Below, piece after piece: positions 29,159 to 38,181 of a stretch of DNA of 64,000 bases; positions within the stretch are counted from its first letter, which is position 1, and each line of letters starts with the position of its first letter. Below the pieces are notes generated by a model. The model was given only the letters and a program-made list of their open reading frames with translations, was not told the origin of the DNA and ran no database searches. The DNA is from Bacillus norwichensis (GTDB lineage Bacteria > Bacillota > Bacilli > Bacillales > Bacillaceae_C): positions 118,644 through 182,643 of the forward strand of contig NZ_JACSPV010000003.1 in assembly GCF_014836955.1 (NCBI RefSeq), read 5' to 3'. The translations under genes were made by a program, and so were the position numbers.

Positions 29159-30874
29159 ATGGAAAAAATAAAGTACGGGTTTACGCATGATGCATTTTTA
29201 CTAAATGATGATAGAATCGCTCGTCTTTTTACACCGGAAGATTTTCAAGCAGAAGAAGCGCTTATCGCGAAGACGGCAGAGCTATTCATAAAACAGGATG
29301 TTACGCCCAGTGTCCCAGCGATTGAAGGGCAACAGCATGAGGTAACTCGAAAATTATTTCAAAAAGCAGGGGAACTTGGGCTGCTCGCCATTGAAGTTCC
29401 GGAAGCTTATGGCGGTCTTGGACTCAATAAAAAAATTTCAGGAATTGTTGCGGAAGGCTTGGGCTTTGGCGGTTCATTCAGCGTCTCCTATAATATTCAT
29501 GCTGGAGTCGGCACATTGCCTTATGTGTATTTTGGAAATGAGGAGCAAAAGCAGAAGTACCTGTCAAAGCTAGTCTCAGGGGAGTGGATTGGAGCCTATG
29601 CCCTGACAGAGCCAGATGCAGGTTCAGATGCCCTTCGACCAAAAACGAATGCTGTTTTAAGTGAGGATGGAACAACGTGGGTGTTAAATGGGGAAAAGCA
29701 ATGGATTACAAATGCTCAGCTGGCTGATGTTTTTGTCGTCTTTGCCAAAACGGGCGAGGGTATAACCGCATTCATTGTGGAGCGTTCTTTTGGAGGTGTA
29801 TCTGTAGGACCGGAAGAGGAGAAAATGGGCATTAAAGGTTCTTCCACTGCTACGTTAATTTTAGAAGACGTAGAAGTCCCAAAGAAAAATGTTCTTGGAG
29901 AAGTAGGGAAGGGTCATAAAGTTGCGATGAATATTCTAAATATGGCTCGCCTTAAACTGGCTTTTTCAAATATCGGGACCTCCAAGCAAGCACTTCAACT
30001 CGCTGTAAATTATGGGAAAGAACGTAGACAATTCAATACCTTTTTGGTCGATTTCACAATGATTCAAGAAAAACTCGCGAATATGTCGATTGCAATTTAT
30101 GGTGCAGAAAGTGCTGCTTACCGTACTGCAGGCGAATTGGATGATGTCATCGATGCAAACGAAACGCATGATATAACAGGTAAAATCTCGGATTTTGCTT
30201 TGGAATGCGCACTCAATAAAGTCCATTGTTCAGAAATATTAGGGAGTATTGTGGATGAAGCGGTACAAATCCATGGTGGATACGGGTACATGCAGGATTA
30301 TGAAGTAGAACGATTATACCGTGATGCAAGGATTAGCCGCATATTTGAGGGAACAAATGAAATTAACAGATTAACTATTTCGAAAATCTTATTAAAAAGA
30401 TATTCCCAGAATAAGTCTGTTGAGGGTTTCTCTTCTTCTTATCAGCAATTGGAAAGAAATCATCAATATATGCAGATATCCAAGCATTTATTGAACATAA
30501 CTTTACAAACGATTTCAAATTTGCAGATTGATTTGGAACATGAACAGGAATATATGCGTTTATTGGCTGACATGGCTAAGGAAGTCTACGTGATGGAGTC
30601 CGCTTTGTTGAGAACAGAAAAGGCTCGTAGGAAAAATGGTGCAGCAAAGGAAGAAAAGAAGCTTTGGATAACAGAAGTCTTGTGCGAAGAAGGCTACCGG
30701 AGAGTGGAAGAGTATGCAATCGAAATTATTTCGGCGGCTGAACCAGACGAACAAAAGCGAAAAATACAATTGGATGAAATTCGGCACTTCTCCATTCCAC
30801 TTTATCGAAATCTCTTTATGATAAAGAGAGAAATTACGAAACATATGGTAAATAATCCGAGAACTATTAAATGA
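29159..30874 (+). CDS. Acyl-CoA dehydrogenase, long FadE/YusJ type, probably isobutyryl-CoA dehydrogenase
   Basis: FAD-dependent acyl-CoA dehydrogenase (571 aa) with an extra C-terminal domain of about 160 aa, as in B. subtilis FadE (YusJ). Motifs: AYALTEPDAGSDA and NGEKQWITNA (substrate and flavin binding), QIHGGYGYMQDYEVERLYRDAR, and catalytic E397 in IFEGTNEINR. It is followed 15 nt later by mmsB and lies with all other valine-branch genes, so the likely reaction is isobutyryl-CoA to methacrylyl-CoA. Sequence alone does not fix chain-length specificity. ATG 29159 follows AGGGAGGG. Confidence 0.88.
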   Translation: MEKIKYGFTHDAFLLNDDRIARLFTPEDFQAEEALIAKTAELFIKQDVTPSVPAIEGQQHEVTRKLFQKAGELGLLAIEVPEAYGGLGLNKKISGIVAEGLGFGGSFSVSYNIHAGVGTLPYVYFGNEEQKQKYLSKLVSGEWIGAYALTEPDAGSDALRPKTNAVLSEDGTTWVLNGEKQWITNAQLADVFVVFAKTGEGITAFIVERSFGGVSVGPEEEKMGIKGSSTATLILEDVEVPKKNVLGEVGKGHKVAMNILNMARLKLAFSNIGTSKQALQLAVNYGKERRQFNTFLVDFTMIQEKLANMSIAIYGAESAAYRTAGELDDVIDANETHDITGKISDFALECALNKVHCSEILGSIVDEAVQIHGGYGYMQDYEVERLYRDARISRIFEGTNEINRLTISKILLKRYSQNKSVEGFSSSYQQLERNHQYMQISKHLLNITLQTISNLQIDLEHEQEYMRLLADMAKEVYVMESALLRTEKARRKNGAAKEEKKLWITEVLCEEGYRRVEEYAIEIISAAEPDEQKRKIQLDEIRHFSIPLYRNLFMIKREITKHMVNNPRTIK

Positions 30875-30889
30875 AGGATGTGAAACAAG

Positions 30890-31780
30890 ATGAAAAAAAA
30901 TATCGGATTTATTGGTCTCGGGAATATGGGGTTTCCCATGTCCAAAAATTTACTGGAGTCTGGCTTCACCGTTTACGGTATAGATTTAAATAAAGAAGCA
31001 GAAGTAAAATTTGAACAGTTGGGAGGCATCATTGGCGTTTCCATTTCAAATCTTGTTAGACTTTGTGACACCATTTTTACTAGCCTGCCATCAACAAATG
31101 CAGTTGAAGCAATTTATTTAGGTGAAGAGGGTATTGTTGAAAACAGTCAACCCGGTACTGTGCTGATTGACACAAGTACTGTCGCTCCTGACCTAAATAA
31201 AAAAATTGAAAAAGCTGTAATTAATAAAGGGATGTACTTTTTAGCGGCTCCTGTCAGCGGAGGGGTCATTGGGGCAGTCAATAAAACTTTAACTTTTATG
31301 GTAGGCGGATCAAAACAAGCATTCGAAGGTTCGTTGCCTCTGTTTAATGCTCTCGGAGAAAATATCTTTCATGTCAGTGAAAGCGTAGACAGTGGAACGG
31401 CTGTGAAACTAATAAATAATCTGTTGATCGGATTTTATACAGCCGGGGTCGGTGAAGCACTGAATTTAGCTAAAAAAAGCAATCTAGATTTGGAGAAATT
31501 ATTCGATATGTTAAATGTCAGCTATGGGCAAAGCCGAATCTATGAACGGAATTATAAAAGCTTTATAGCAAATGATAATTATGAGCCGGGTTTTGCCTTA
31601 AAACTATTAAGGAAAGATCTTGGATTTGCGTTAGATCTGGCTGAACAAAATCAGTTGGACTTACCAATCAGTAAGGTACTGTTTCAAATGTATGAAGAGG
31701 CAGAGAAGAGTGGTTTTGGAGAAAAAGATATGGCGGTCGTTTTTAAAAAAATCAGTGAACAGAAGACTTCTATTCTATAA
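30890..31780 (+). CDS. mmsB: 3-hydroxyisobutyrate dehydrogenase
   Basis: NAD-dependent beta-hydroxyacid dehydrogenase (296 aa) that oxidises 3-hydroxyisobutyrate to methylmalonate semialdehyde in valine breakdown. The Rossmann motif GLGNMG is at residues 9-14, followed by D32 (IDLN), which favours NAD. Substrate-site motif PVSGG is at 121-125 and the catalytic lysine is K173 in GTAVKLINNLL. Other family members (tartronate semialdehyde or glyoxylate reductases) are close; the valine cluster supports the HIBADH call. It is co-transcribed with the upstream acyl-CoA dehydrogenase (15-nt gap). Confidence 0.88.
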   Translation: MKKNIGFIGLGNMGFPMSKNLLESGFTVYGIDLNKEAEVKFEQLGGIIGVSISNLVRLCDTIFTSLPSTNAVEAIYLGEEGIVENSQPGTVLIDTSTVAPDLNKKIEKAVINKGMYFLAAPVSGGVIGAVNKTLTFMVGGSKQAFEGSLPLFNALGENIFHVSESVDSGTAVKLINNLLIGFYTAGVGEALNLAKKSNLDLEKLFDMLNVSYGQSRIYERNYKSFIANDNYEPGFALKLLRKDLGFALDLAEQNQLDLPISKVLFQMYEEAEKSGFGEKDMAVVFKKISEQKTSIL

Positions 31781-31835
31781 GAGAGAGAATTAACGGAAAA
31801 CTTCTTCGTTAGCTTGTTCCAGTACCGCTTATAAA

Positions 31836-32010
31836 TTTAACTTCGTTCAGCAGAAGTCTCCCACGGTAAGGTGAGTGCGTATTTTGTTCCATTCAGTGGG
31901 GTTAAAACTCCGACTGAATGAAGTTAAAGCCTCCGCGAATGCCACAGATTTTCAGAGGAAATTTATCGAGCCAAGCTCGATAAAATCTGGGCGTAAATAC
32001 GCTAAGCGCA
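31836..32010 (+). repeat. Intergenic repeat element, copy 2
   Basis: Same element as at 4513-4676. Arms TTTAACTTCGTTCAG (31836-31850) and CTGAATGAAGTTAAA (31914-31928) differ from perfect pairing by one base. The internal small hairpin of copy 1 is partly lost. The tail (TCAGAGGAAATTTATCGAGC ... GCGCAT) is conserved. It occupies most of the 295-bp mmsB-mmsA gap. A G change in the left arm pairs as G-U in RNA, so the fold is kept. Confidence 0.8.
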
Positions 32011-32075
32011 TTTGATAAGAATATATTCCTTTTTGCTTCTGCTTTTTTAACCTATTAGAAAAGGAGATTGAGAAT

Positions 32076-33536
32076 ATGATTACAACTTATGTTCAAATTT
32101 TACAGAACCATATTAATGGAGAGTGGGTCAATTCGTCTAGTACAGAGACAGCATCTGTGCCGAATCCGGCAAACGGGAAGCTGTTGGCACACGTTCCTTT
32201 ATCCAGAAAAGAAGACATCGACCTCGCTGTAAAGGCAGCTGCACGTGCCTACCCACAGTGGGCTGAAACGCCTGTTCCAAACCGTTCACGCCATTTATAT
32301 AAATACCTGCAACTCTTACAGGAAGAAAAAGAAAATCTAGCTCAAGTCATTACAATGGAAAACGGTAAAACATTAAAGGATGCTCGCGGAGAAGTGCAGC
32401 GCGGCATTGAAGTAGTGGAGCTTGCTACCTCAACGCCAAATTTAATGATGGGCGAAGCACTGCCGAATATTGCAGAAGGTATTGATGGGTCAATTTGGCG
32501 TTATCCTCTTGGAGTTGTTGCAGGGATTACACCTTTCAATTTCCCGATGATGGTGCCACTTTGGATGTTCCCTCTTGCAATTGCATGCGGAAACACATTT
32601 GTCCTGAAAGCATCAGAGAGAACTCCCATTTTAGCAGGAAAGCTAGTGGAGCTTTTCTATGAGTCTGGTTTTCCAAAAGGTGTCTTAAATTTAGTGCATG
32701 GCGGAAAAGAAGCTGTCAATAGTTTGCTAGAGCATCCCGACATTAAAGCTATCTCCTTTGTAGGCTCCGAACCCGTTGCGAAGCATATCTACCAAACAGG
32801 CACTGCCCATGGAAAAAGGGTTCAGGCACTTGCAGGAGCAAAGAACCATGCCATTGTGATGCCAGATTGTAATTTGGAAAAGACAGTGCAAGGTGTCATC
32901 GGAGCAGCATTTGGAAGCAGCGGTGAACGTTGTATGGCTTGTTCAGTTGTGGCAGTAGTGGAAGAAATTGCGGATGAATTCCTGGAAGCTCTTGTTACAG
33001 AAACGCGAAAATTAAAGGTGGGAGATGGGCATTCTGAAGAAAACTTTGTCGGACCCTTAATCCGTGATGTCCATAAGAGTCGGGTTTTGCAGTACATTGC
33101 TACAGGCGTTGCAGAAGGAGCTTCCTTGTTGGTTGATGGAAGAGATACAGAAACGGATGAAGAAGGATACTATGTGGGCGCAACCATCTTTGACCATGTA
33201 AAACCGGATATGAAAATCTGGCAAGATGAAATATTTGCACCTGTACTAAGCGTAGTAAGAGTCAAAAATCTAGAGGAAGGTATCAGCCTCACGAATCAAT
33301 CCAGATTCGCAAATGGAGCTGTAATCTATACGGAGAGCGGTAAAAGTGCACAGATTTTTCGGGAGAAAATTGATGCCGGTATGATTGGTGTGAATGTAAA
33401 TGTCCCGGCCCCTATGGCCTTTTTCTCCTTTGCAGGAAATAAAGCCTCGTTCTTCGGTGACCTTGGAACAAATGGAAAGGATGGCGTGCAGTTTTATACA
33501 CGTAAAAAAGTTGTGACGGAACGCTGGTTTCAATGA
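32076..33536 (+). CDS. mmsA: Methylmalonate-semialdehyde dehydrogenase (CoA-acylating)
   Basis: ALDH superfamily enzyme (486 aa) of the MmsA/IolA type. It converts methylmalonate semialdehyde, NAD and CoA to propionyl-CoA and carbon dioxide (also malonate semialdehyde to acetyl-CoA). ALDH features: [16 protein letters not shown] and the nucleophile C286 in [12 protein letters not shown]; the C-terminal motif [20 protein letters not shown] is typical of MMSDH. It is the last step of the valine branch, delivering propionyl-CoA to MmgD upstream. iol genes are absent here, so the valine role is favoured. GGAG lies before ATG 32076. Confidence 0.92.
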   Translation: MITTYVQILQNHINGEWVNSSSTETASVPNPANGKLLAHVPLSRKEDIDLAVKAAARAYPQWAETPVPNRSRHLYKYLQLLQEEKENLAQVITMENGKTLKDARGEVQRGIEVVELATSTPNLMMGEALPNIAEGIDGSIWRYPLGVVAGITPFNFPMMVPLWMFPLAIACGNTFVLKASERTPILAGKLVELFYESGFPKGVLNLVHGGKEAVNSLLEHPDIKAISFVGSEPVAKHIYQTGTAHGKRVQALAGAKNHAIVMPDCNLEKTVQGVIGAAFGSSGERCMACSVVAVVEEIADEFLEALVTETRKLKVGDGHSEENFVGPLIRDVHKSRVLQYIATGVAEGASLLVDGRDTETDEEGYYVGATIFDHVKPDMKIWQDEIFAPVLSVVRVKNLEEGISLTNQSRFANGAVIYTESGKSAQIFREKIDAGMIGVNVNVPAPMAFFSFAGNKASFFGDLGTNGKDGVQFYTRKKVVTERWFQ

Positions 33537-33560
33537 TTGGCTAATTTTTATAAAATTTTT

Positions 33561-33615
33561 GGTACAGGGAGGCTTGCTAGTGAAGTTTGCGGATATACAA
33601 AAGCCTCTCTGTACC
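33561..33615 (+). promoter_or_regulatory. Long hairpin between mmsA and enoyl-CoA hydratase
   Basis: GGTACAGGGAGGCTT (33561-33575) pairs with AAGCCTCTCTGTACC (33601-33615), 15 bp with one G-U pair and a 25-nt loop, 25 bp after the mmsA stop. No T run follows, so it is not a classical terminator. It could stabilise the upstream mRNA end or act as a processing or protein-binding site. Confidence 0.6.
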
Positions 33616-33675
33616 AGAAAGCAAGTGCTGTGGTCTTTGCGGCAATGATCGATCTTTCAAAGGAGGAACAAGCAA

Positions 33676-34461
33676 TTGATAGATACATTTGCGAATGTAA
33701 ACAAGGAAGGTACGATTAAGATCGTTAAAGTGGATCATCCCCCGGCAAATACGTTATCATCAGCATGTATTGATCATCTGCGTTATATTTTTCAGGAGCT
33801 GGCGGAAGATGAGGAAACAAGTGCTATCATCCTTACCGGTTCCGGTCGATTTTTCGTAGCTGGAGCTGATATTAAGGAATTCGTTTCTGCCTTTGGACAT
33901 CAGGAGAGAGCACTGAAAATGGCTGAAGCGGGGCAAGCCATTTGTGATGAGATCGAGGCCATGAAAAAGCCGGTTATTGCGGCCATTAACGGTCCTGCCC
34001 TTGGCGGAGGGTTGGAGCTCGCATTAAGCTGCCACTATCGGATTGCTTCTAATCAAGCAATTCTTGGTTTGCCGGAATTAAAGCTTGGACTCCTCCCAAC
34101 ATTCGGCGGCACACAACGGCTGAGCAGAATCACAAATACAGCGACGGCATTAAACTTAATTTTAACAAGCAAGCAATTGAGCCCTGATGAGGCACTGGAG
34201 CTGGGCATTATTCAAATGGTAACGGAGCCGGAAGAGCTTCTGCCGGTGGCAAAGACTATTGCTCGTTCCTTCATTGATGGAAAAAGTATGACAAGTGTAT
34301 CACGTACGATTGAGTGTGTGGTTCAGGGAATGAAAGAAGAAATTCAATCAGGGCTTGAAAGGGAGCGAAAGCGATTTGCTGAACTATTTTTAACGGAAGA
34401 TGCCAAGGAAGGAGTTCAAGCATTTATTGAAAAAAGAAAGCCGCAATTTAAACACTCTTAA
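33676..34461 (+). CDS. Enoyl-CoA hydratase (probably methacrylyl-CoA hydratase)
   Basis: Crotonase-fold hydratase (261 aa). Both catalytic glutamates are present: E114 in GGGLELALSC and E134 in LPELKLGLLPTFGGTQRL. The oxyanion segment AGADIKEF is at 62-69. In this cluster the expected reaction is methacrylyl-CoA to 3-hydroxyisobutyryl-CoA; general enoyl-CoA hydratase activity is also possible. The start is TTG 33676, 9 nt after AGGAGG. It is followed 17 nt later by the hydrolase gene. Confidence 0.9.
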   Translation: MIDTFANVNKEGTIKIVKVDHPPANTLSSACIDHLRYIFQELAEDEETSAIILTGSGRFFVAGADIKEFVSAFGHQERALKMAEAGQAICDEIEAMKKPVIAAINGPALGGGLELALSCHYRIASNQAILGLPELKLGLLPTFGGTQRLSRITNTATALNLILTSKQLSPDEALELGIIQMVTEPEELLPVAKTIARSFIDGKSMTSVSRTIECVVQGMKEEIQSGLERERKRFAELFLTEDAKEGVQAFIEKRKPQFKHS

Positions 34462-34478
34462 GAGGGAGGGGATTCAGT

Positions 34479-35543
34479 ATGGAAAACGAAGTATTGTTCT
34501 CGGTTAGTGCTGGTGGGGCCGCCTTCATTACGCTAAATCGCCCAAAGGCCTTAAATTCGCTTTCCTATGAGATGCTGAAGCTGATTGGTGAGAAATTAAA
34601 AGAATGGAGGGCAATGGACCAAATCCAAGTCATTGTCTTACAAGGAGAAGGAGAGAAGGGGTTTTGTGCTGGAGGTGACATCAAGGAGCTTTATAAAGCC
34701 AGTAAAAGCGAGGAATTGTTAAAACAAGCAGAAACCTTTTTCGAAATGGAATATAAAGTGGATTTGGCCATCTATTCCTATCCAAAACCGATTGTTGCCT
34801 GCCTGGATGGTATTGTCATGGGGGGCGGAGTAGGATTAACCTATGGTGCCGCCCATCGTGTTGTCACGGAACGCACGAAATGGTCCATGCCGGAAATGAA
34901 TATCGGATTTTTTCCGGATGTTGGAGCTGCTTATTTCTTAAATAAAGCACCAGGATTTGTGGGCCGCTATTTAGCATTAACAGCATCAGTTATCCCGGCT
35001 GCGGACGTTCTTTTTGCGAATGCTGCAGATCATTATATGGAAAGCGCCAAACTGCCTGAGCTCCTTAATCGCATTGAGCAGACAGATTGGCATGGGCATG
35101 ATGTGAATGGGGCTTTAAACCAATTATTAGCTGAATTCTCAAGTCGTCCATTGGAAAATGGTTATCTTGCCTCCATAAAAACTGAAATCGATCAACACTT
35201 TTCACATCACACAGTTGAACAGATCCTTGCATCATTAGAGACAGATCCAAGCGAATTTGCGTCAAAAACAAAGGGAATTCTCCTATCCAAATCACCATCT
35301 TCATTAAAAGTTACGTTAAAACAGCTTATAGATGGAGAAGAAAAATCAGCTGAAGAATGCTTTGCAACAGATCTTATTCTGGCAAAACACTTTTTACGGC
35401 ATGAAGATTTCTTCGAAGGTGTGCGGTCCGTCGTGATTGATAAGGATAGAAAGCCTCAGTACATCTATAAAAATTTATCCGATTTTTCTGATCAAGATGT
35501 GGAAAGTTTTTTCCAGGATAGCAGTGTTATTTACAAGGAATGA
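34479..35543 (+). CDS. 3-hydroxyisobutyryl-CoA hydrolase
   Basis: Crotonase-superfamily thioesterase (354 aa) that releases 3-hydroxyisobutyrate from its CoA ester in valine catabolism. It has the hydrolase-specific length and motifs: GFCAGGDIKELY at 61-72, MGGGVGLTYGAAHR, and WSMPEMNIGFFPDVGA, giving E139 and D147 with the same 8-residue spacing as I recall for the human HIBCH catalytic pair. The C-terminal HIBCH domain (about 260-350) is present, unlike in simple enoyl-CoA hydratases. A terminator 8 bp downstream ends the operon. Confidence 0.92.
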   Translation: MENEVLFSVSAGGAAFITLNRPKALNSLSYEMLKLIGEKLKEWRAMDQIQVIVLQGEGEKGFCAGGDIKELYKASKSEELLKQAETFFEMEYKVDLAIYSYPKPIVACLDGIVMGGGVGLTYGAAHRVVTERTKWSMPEMNIGFFPDVGAAYFLNKAPGFVGRYLALTASVIPAADVLFANAADHYMESAKLPELLNRIEQTDWHGHDVNGALNQLLAEFSSRPLENGYLASIKTEIDQHFSHHTVEQILASLETDPSEFASKTKGILLSKSPSSLKVTLKQLIDGEEKSAEECFATDLILAKHFLRHEDFFEGVRSVVIDKDRKPQYIYKNLSDFSDQDVESFFQDSSVIYKE

Positions 35544-35551
35544 AGAGGTTG

Positions 35552-35582
35552 GCGGTTCTTTTTAATGAAGAATCGCTTTTTT
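35552..35582 (+). terminator. Terminator of the valine-degradation operon
   Basis: GCGGTTCTT / AAGAATCGC stem followed by six T, directly after the hydrolase gene. Confidence 0.85.
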
Positions 35583-35722
35583 AGTTTTCTTATTTCAAAA
35601 GTGGACGTAAAATAGGGCGGCGGAAGGAATCTGTGCTTTTTACAAAAAGAGGTTTTGTCATTCTAAATCTTGGAAACAGGCTATATATTGTACAAAGAGT
35701 AGGTTGAATAAGGAGGCGCACT

Positions 35723-35956
35723 ATGCGATTAAGCGAACTTGGCGGCAAAGAAATCGTGGACTTTAAAAAGGCTGAACGAATGGGGGTCCTTGGGCAGACT
35801 GATCTTGAAATCAACAGCAGTACAGGCGAGATTAACCATTTGATTATTCCAACTGGAAAATGGATTAGAAAAAATGGAGGAGAAATCAGGGTACCGTGGA
35901 GAAATATTAGAACAATCGGTACAGACATGATTATTCTGGAAGTTCCTGATTCATAG
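35723..35956 (+). CDS. ymxH: PRC-barrel sporulation protein YmxH/YlmC
   Basis: A 77-aa single PRC-barrel protein (RLSELGGKEIVDFKKAERMGVLG ... NHLIIPTG). YmxH/YlmC proteins are conserved in spore formers and expressed in sporulation, but no biochemical role is known. AAGGAGG lies about 7 nt before ATG 35723. In B. subtilis it sits directly before the dipicolinate synthase genes; here the polyamine fusion gene separates them. Confidence 0.9.
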   Translation: MRLSELGGKEIVDFKKAERMGVLGQTDLEINSSTGEINHLIIPTGKWIRKNGGEIRVPWRNIRTIGTDMIILEVPDS

Positions 35957-35966
35957 CATTCTCTTT

Positions 35967-36018
35967 TAAATATCCGGCACTCCACCCTAAAGTGGGGGCC
36001 GGATATTTTCCTTTTTTC
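35967..36018 (+). terminator. Terminator between ymxH and the convergent polyamine gene
   Basis: AAATATCCGGC / GCCGGATATTT stem with a nested CCACC/GGTGG-like inner part, followed by T-rich sequence. It may also act on minus-strand transcripts ending at 36105. Confidence 0.8.
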
Positions 36019-36104
36019 CAAAGGCCGTTTATAGCTCTGTGTTAAATTATTTCGACTGACAGGAAAGCTGCTAATATAGCTTATGGAGACAAATCACTCT
36101 TTTT

Positions 36105-37610
36105 CTATTTCCCTCGATGCACGTAATGCTGTGTGACATTTCCTGCATTAAATTGCTCAGTAATATATTTAACAGCATCTTGTAGAGCCAGTTTACTATT
36201 ACACGTAAAAACATCGATTGCCGCATAACCGTACTCTGGCCATGTATGAATCGTTAAATGCGACTCTTGAATAATGACTACACCGCTAACTCCATAAGGT
36301 GAAAAATGATGAAAGTGTTTGGCTGCAATCGTTGCCTTTGCTTTATGTGCAGCTTGACACATTATTGTTTTAATTCGCTGAACGTCATTGAGTAATGCAA
36401 CATCACAATCAAACAGCTCTAATAAAATATGATGTCCTAATGCATGATTAAATTGTTTTTTTTGTACTGTTCTTTTCATTTGTGAAAACTTTTTATTTTC
36501 GCAAATGGGACAGCCACTAGATTGAAGTTGAGTAATTGTATTGTATTGATGGCCAGCGCCAACTGTAAGTGAATGCTGACAATGGATGCACTGATAAACA
36601 ACTGATTTCCGCTCAATTTCTCCCGTGTAAATTGGTCGCGTAAATTTTCGCTGATTTGGAATGTAGGAAGTCATTTGCTCTGTTGTTTGTAATACGAATA
36701 ATTGACTTGTAGCACCTAAAATCTGTGCACCCTCGTAGGTGTTTATGTCATATTTAATACTGTCAATAACGAAGCCCATAGTAAATAAGCTTTGTTGTAG
36801 TTCCCATTGCCTTTGATAGCTGCGCTTAGCGTAGGAAAAAAACACATGCCGCATTGCTTCTGGTTTTAGTGCGTTAATCGCACGTGATAAAAAAAGCTGT
36901 GCACCAAACAAGGTATACGGTGTATCTGTATATACGCAATCAAACTGATGGCCGTACGTTTCAGGCAAAGGCTCCTGAACGTTATAATAATCTGTTTTAA
37001 TCGGAAGCTCGTAGTCCTTAGCTATTTTGTTAATCGTACATAAAATTCGTCTATCAACATCTAACACAGTAATTTTAGTTGTGGAATGTGGAGCGATTTT
37101 CTTGAGTAAAAACGCTAGTGCAATACTGATGAAATCATCATCACCTAAACATAAAATGCACTTATTAAGTAACATTGTATAGTCTAGTGCGAGCAATGCA
37201 CGTTTTAAGGCTGTTTCAACTGTACATTTTGCTTGATCAATTGCCACATCAGCTGTAGGTCTAGCGGCATAAATCGCGCTTAATTCACTTTTATTTTGTG
37301 TAATCCATTCTGTACGAAATGTATCATTAGTTGTTAATTGAAGGTATAGATTAGTATCAGCACCTGAAAGCTGAAAATATTGCGAGATAGCAAGCTGCCC
37401 CTTTTTCGTCAAGCTGTGTTTGCCCCAGCCTCGCTTAGCAAATTCTTTTTTCATTGCTGAAACGATAGGTATTGGTAAGTCTGTCGTATGAGCTAAAGAT
37501 TTAGTAGTGCAATTTTTATGGAAATATAAGTCAAGTAGAGCCTTCTCTAATGTATGATACTGTTCTTCAAGTTGCATATCAGCTGTAATTTGTTGTAATT
37601 GTTTTTGCAT
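36105..37610 (-). CDS. speD: BpsA-like aminopropyltransferase fused to S-adenosylmethionine decarboxylase
   Basis: A 501-aa fusion. Residues 1-80 look like a winged-helix domain; about 110-315 is a BpsA (DUF43) Rossmann methyltransferase-like domain with [14 protein letters not shown] (GDDD at 156-159) and LDVDRRI at 183-189. The usual DPPET motif reads TDTPYT at 228-233. Residues 341-370 form a zinc ribbon (CIHC...CPIC). From 390 to the end is a SpeD class-1b decarboxylase with pyruvoyl-forming S450 in [18 protein letters not shown]455 and C470, the same spacing as in Thermotoga SpeD. It would make decarboxylated AdoMet and use it to aminopropylate a polyamine, possibly branched. GAGAGGA lies 10 nt before ATG 37610. 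It is divergent from dpaA and interrupts the ymxH-dpaA order, suggesting acquisition; its coding sequence looks more AT-rich than its neighbours. Confidence 0.92.
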   Translation of the reverse strand: MQKQLQQITADMQLEEQYHTLEKALLDLYFHKNCTTKSLAHTTDLPIPIVSAMKKEFAKRGWGKHSLTKKGQLAISQYFQLSGADTNLYLQLTTNDTFRTEWITQNKSELSAIYAARPTADVAIDQAKCTVETALKRALLALDYTMLLNKCILCLGDDDFISIALAFLLKKIAPHSTTKITVLDVDRRILCTINKIAKDYELPIKTDYYNVQEPLPETYGHQFDCVYTDTPYTLFGAQLFLSRAINALKPEAMRHVFFSYAKRSYQRQWELQQSLFTMGFVIDSIKYDINTYEGAQILGATSQLFVLQTTEQMTSYIPNQRKFTRPIYTGEIERKSVVYQCIHCQHSLTVGAGHQYNTITQLQSSGCPICENKKFSQMKRTVQKKQFNHALGHHILLELFDCDVALLNDVQRIKTIMCQAAHKAKATIAAKHFHHFSPYGVSGVVIIQESHLTIHTWPEYGYAAIDVFTCNSKLALQDAVKYITEQFNAGNVTQHYVHRGK

Positions 37611-37825
37611 TGTAGATTCGTCCTCTCAATTTTAATAAGTAAAAAAATTAAAATTGGTCTAAATCAACGAATAGAAAAAGCGCGACTAAAATTAGTCGCG
37701 CTAAAAGTTTATAAGAAGCTAACTAATTCTAATCTTGCTTTTTTTGCACAATAAATAACACCTAAGATAGGTGGTTTGTACGGCAAAATGAAGCTATAAC
37801 GTTGATTTAGATTAGAATTCTACAA
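37611..37825 (-). promoter_or_regulatory. Structured 5' leader of the polyamine fusion gene
   Basis: On the minus strand the leader can form a helix of 10 perfect pairs (37810-37819 with 37725-37734), which encloses a CACCT/AGGTG hairpin near 37760-37774. Alternatively, the overlapping segment 37800-37811 pairs perfectly over 12 bp with 37658-37669, beyond the terminator. The two helices share 37810-37811, so they compete at that edge. A third 10-bp hairpin (37627-37636 with 37647-37656) sits just before the ribosome site. I did not recognise a known riboswitch class. The rest of the gap to dpaA (37826-38146) holds no convincing gene. Confidence 0.65.
37675..37702 (-). terminator. Attenuator-like terminator upstream of the polyamine gene
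   Basis: A perfect 10-bp stem AGCGCGACTA / TAGTCGCGCT with a 4-nt loop is followed on the minus strand by U residues. It is directional for the minus strand, 65 nt before the start codon, with no other minus-strand gene upstream in the gap to end. This favours attenuation within the leader. Confidence 0.8.
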
Positions 37826-38146
37826 TCAGCAAAAAGTTCACCCTTTAAAATATAGTACTTCAATCCTATAATAGAAATAAAAATTTGGCAAGTTTTAAGT
37901 CAACGCTTGATTAAATTAATGTTTGCTTAAAAAAACTCTTGCATTAATTGTTTCTATATAATTGCTGAAGTTGTAATCGTATATGTGATAAAAAATGAGA
38001 AATGTAGCTTCTTCAGGAAGATTCGATTCACTCATGTGCAGGACTTCAAGAAAATGCCTCTTTTTATGATCATGCTGTATAGGAAGGGCATTCTTACAAT
38101 CTCTTGGTTTTGTATAGCAATATCAACCGAATTTTCTTTTCTTTTT

Positions 38147-38181
38147 AGAGTGCTGGAAATCGTCCAAGCACTCTATTTTTT
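38147..38181 (+). terminator. Plus-strand terminator overlapping the dpaA promoter
   Basis: AGAGTGCT (38147-38154) pairs with AGCACTCT (38167-38174), followed by ATTTTTT. No gene it would end is visible in the preceding 500 bp. Confidence 0.75.

Noticed and set aside
33537..33719. 60-codon open frame after mmsA
   Set aside because: It spans the hairpin and overlaps the start of the hydratase gene in another frame; no ribosome site.
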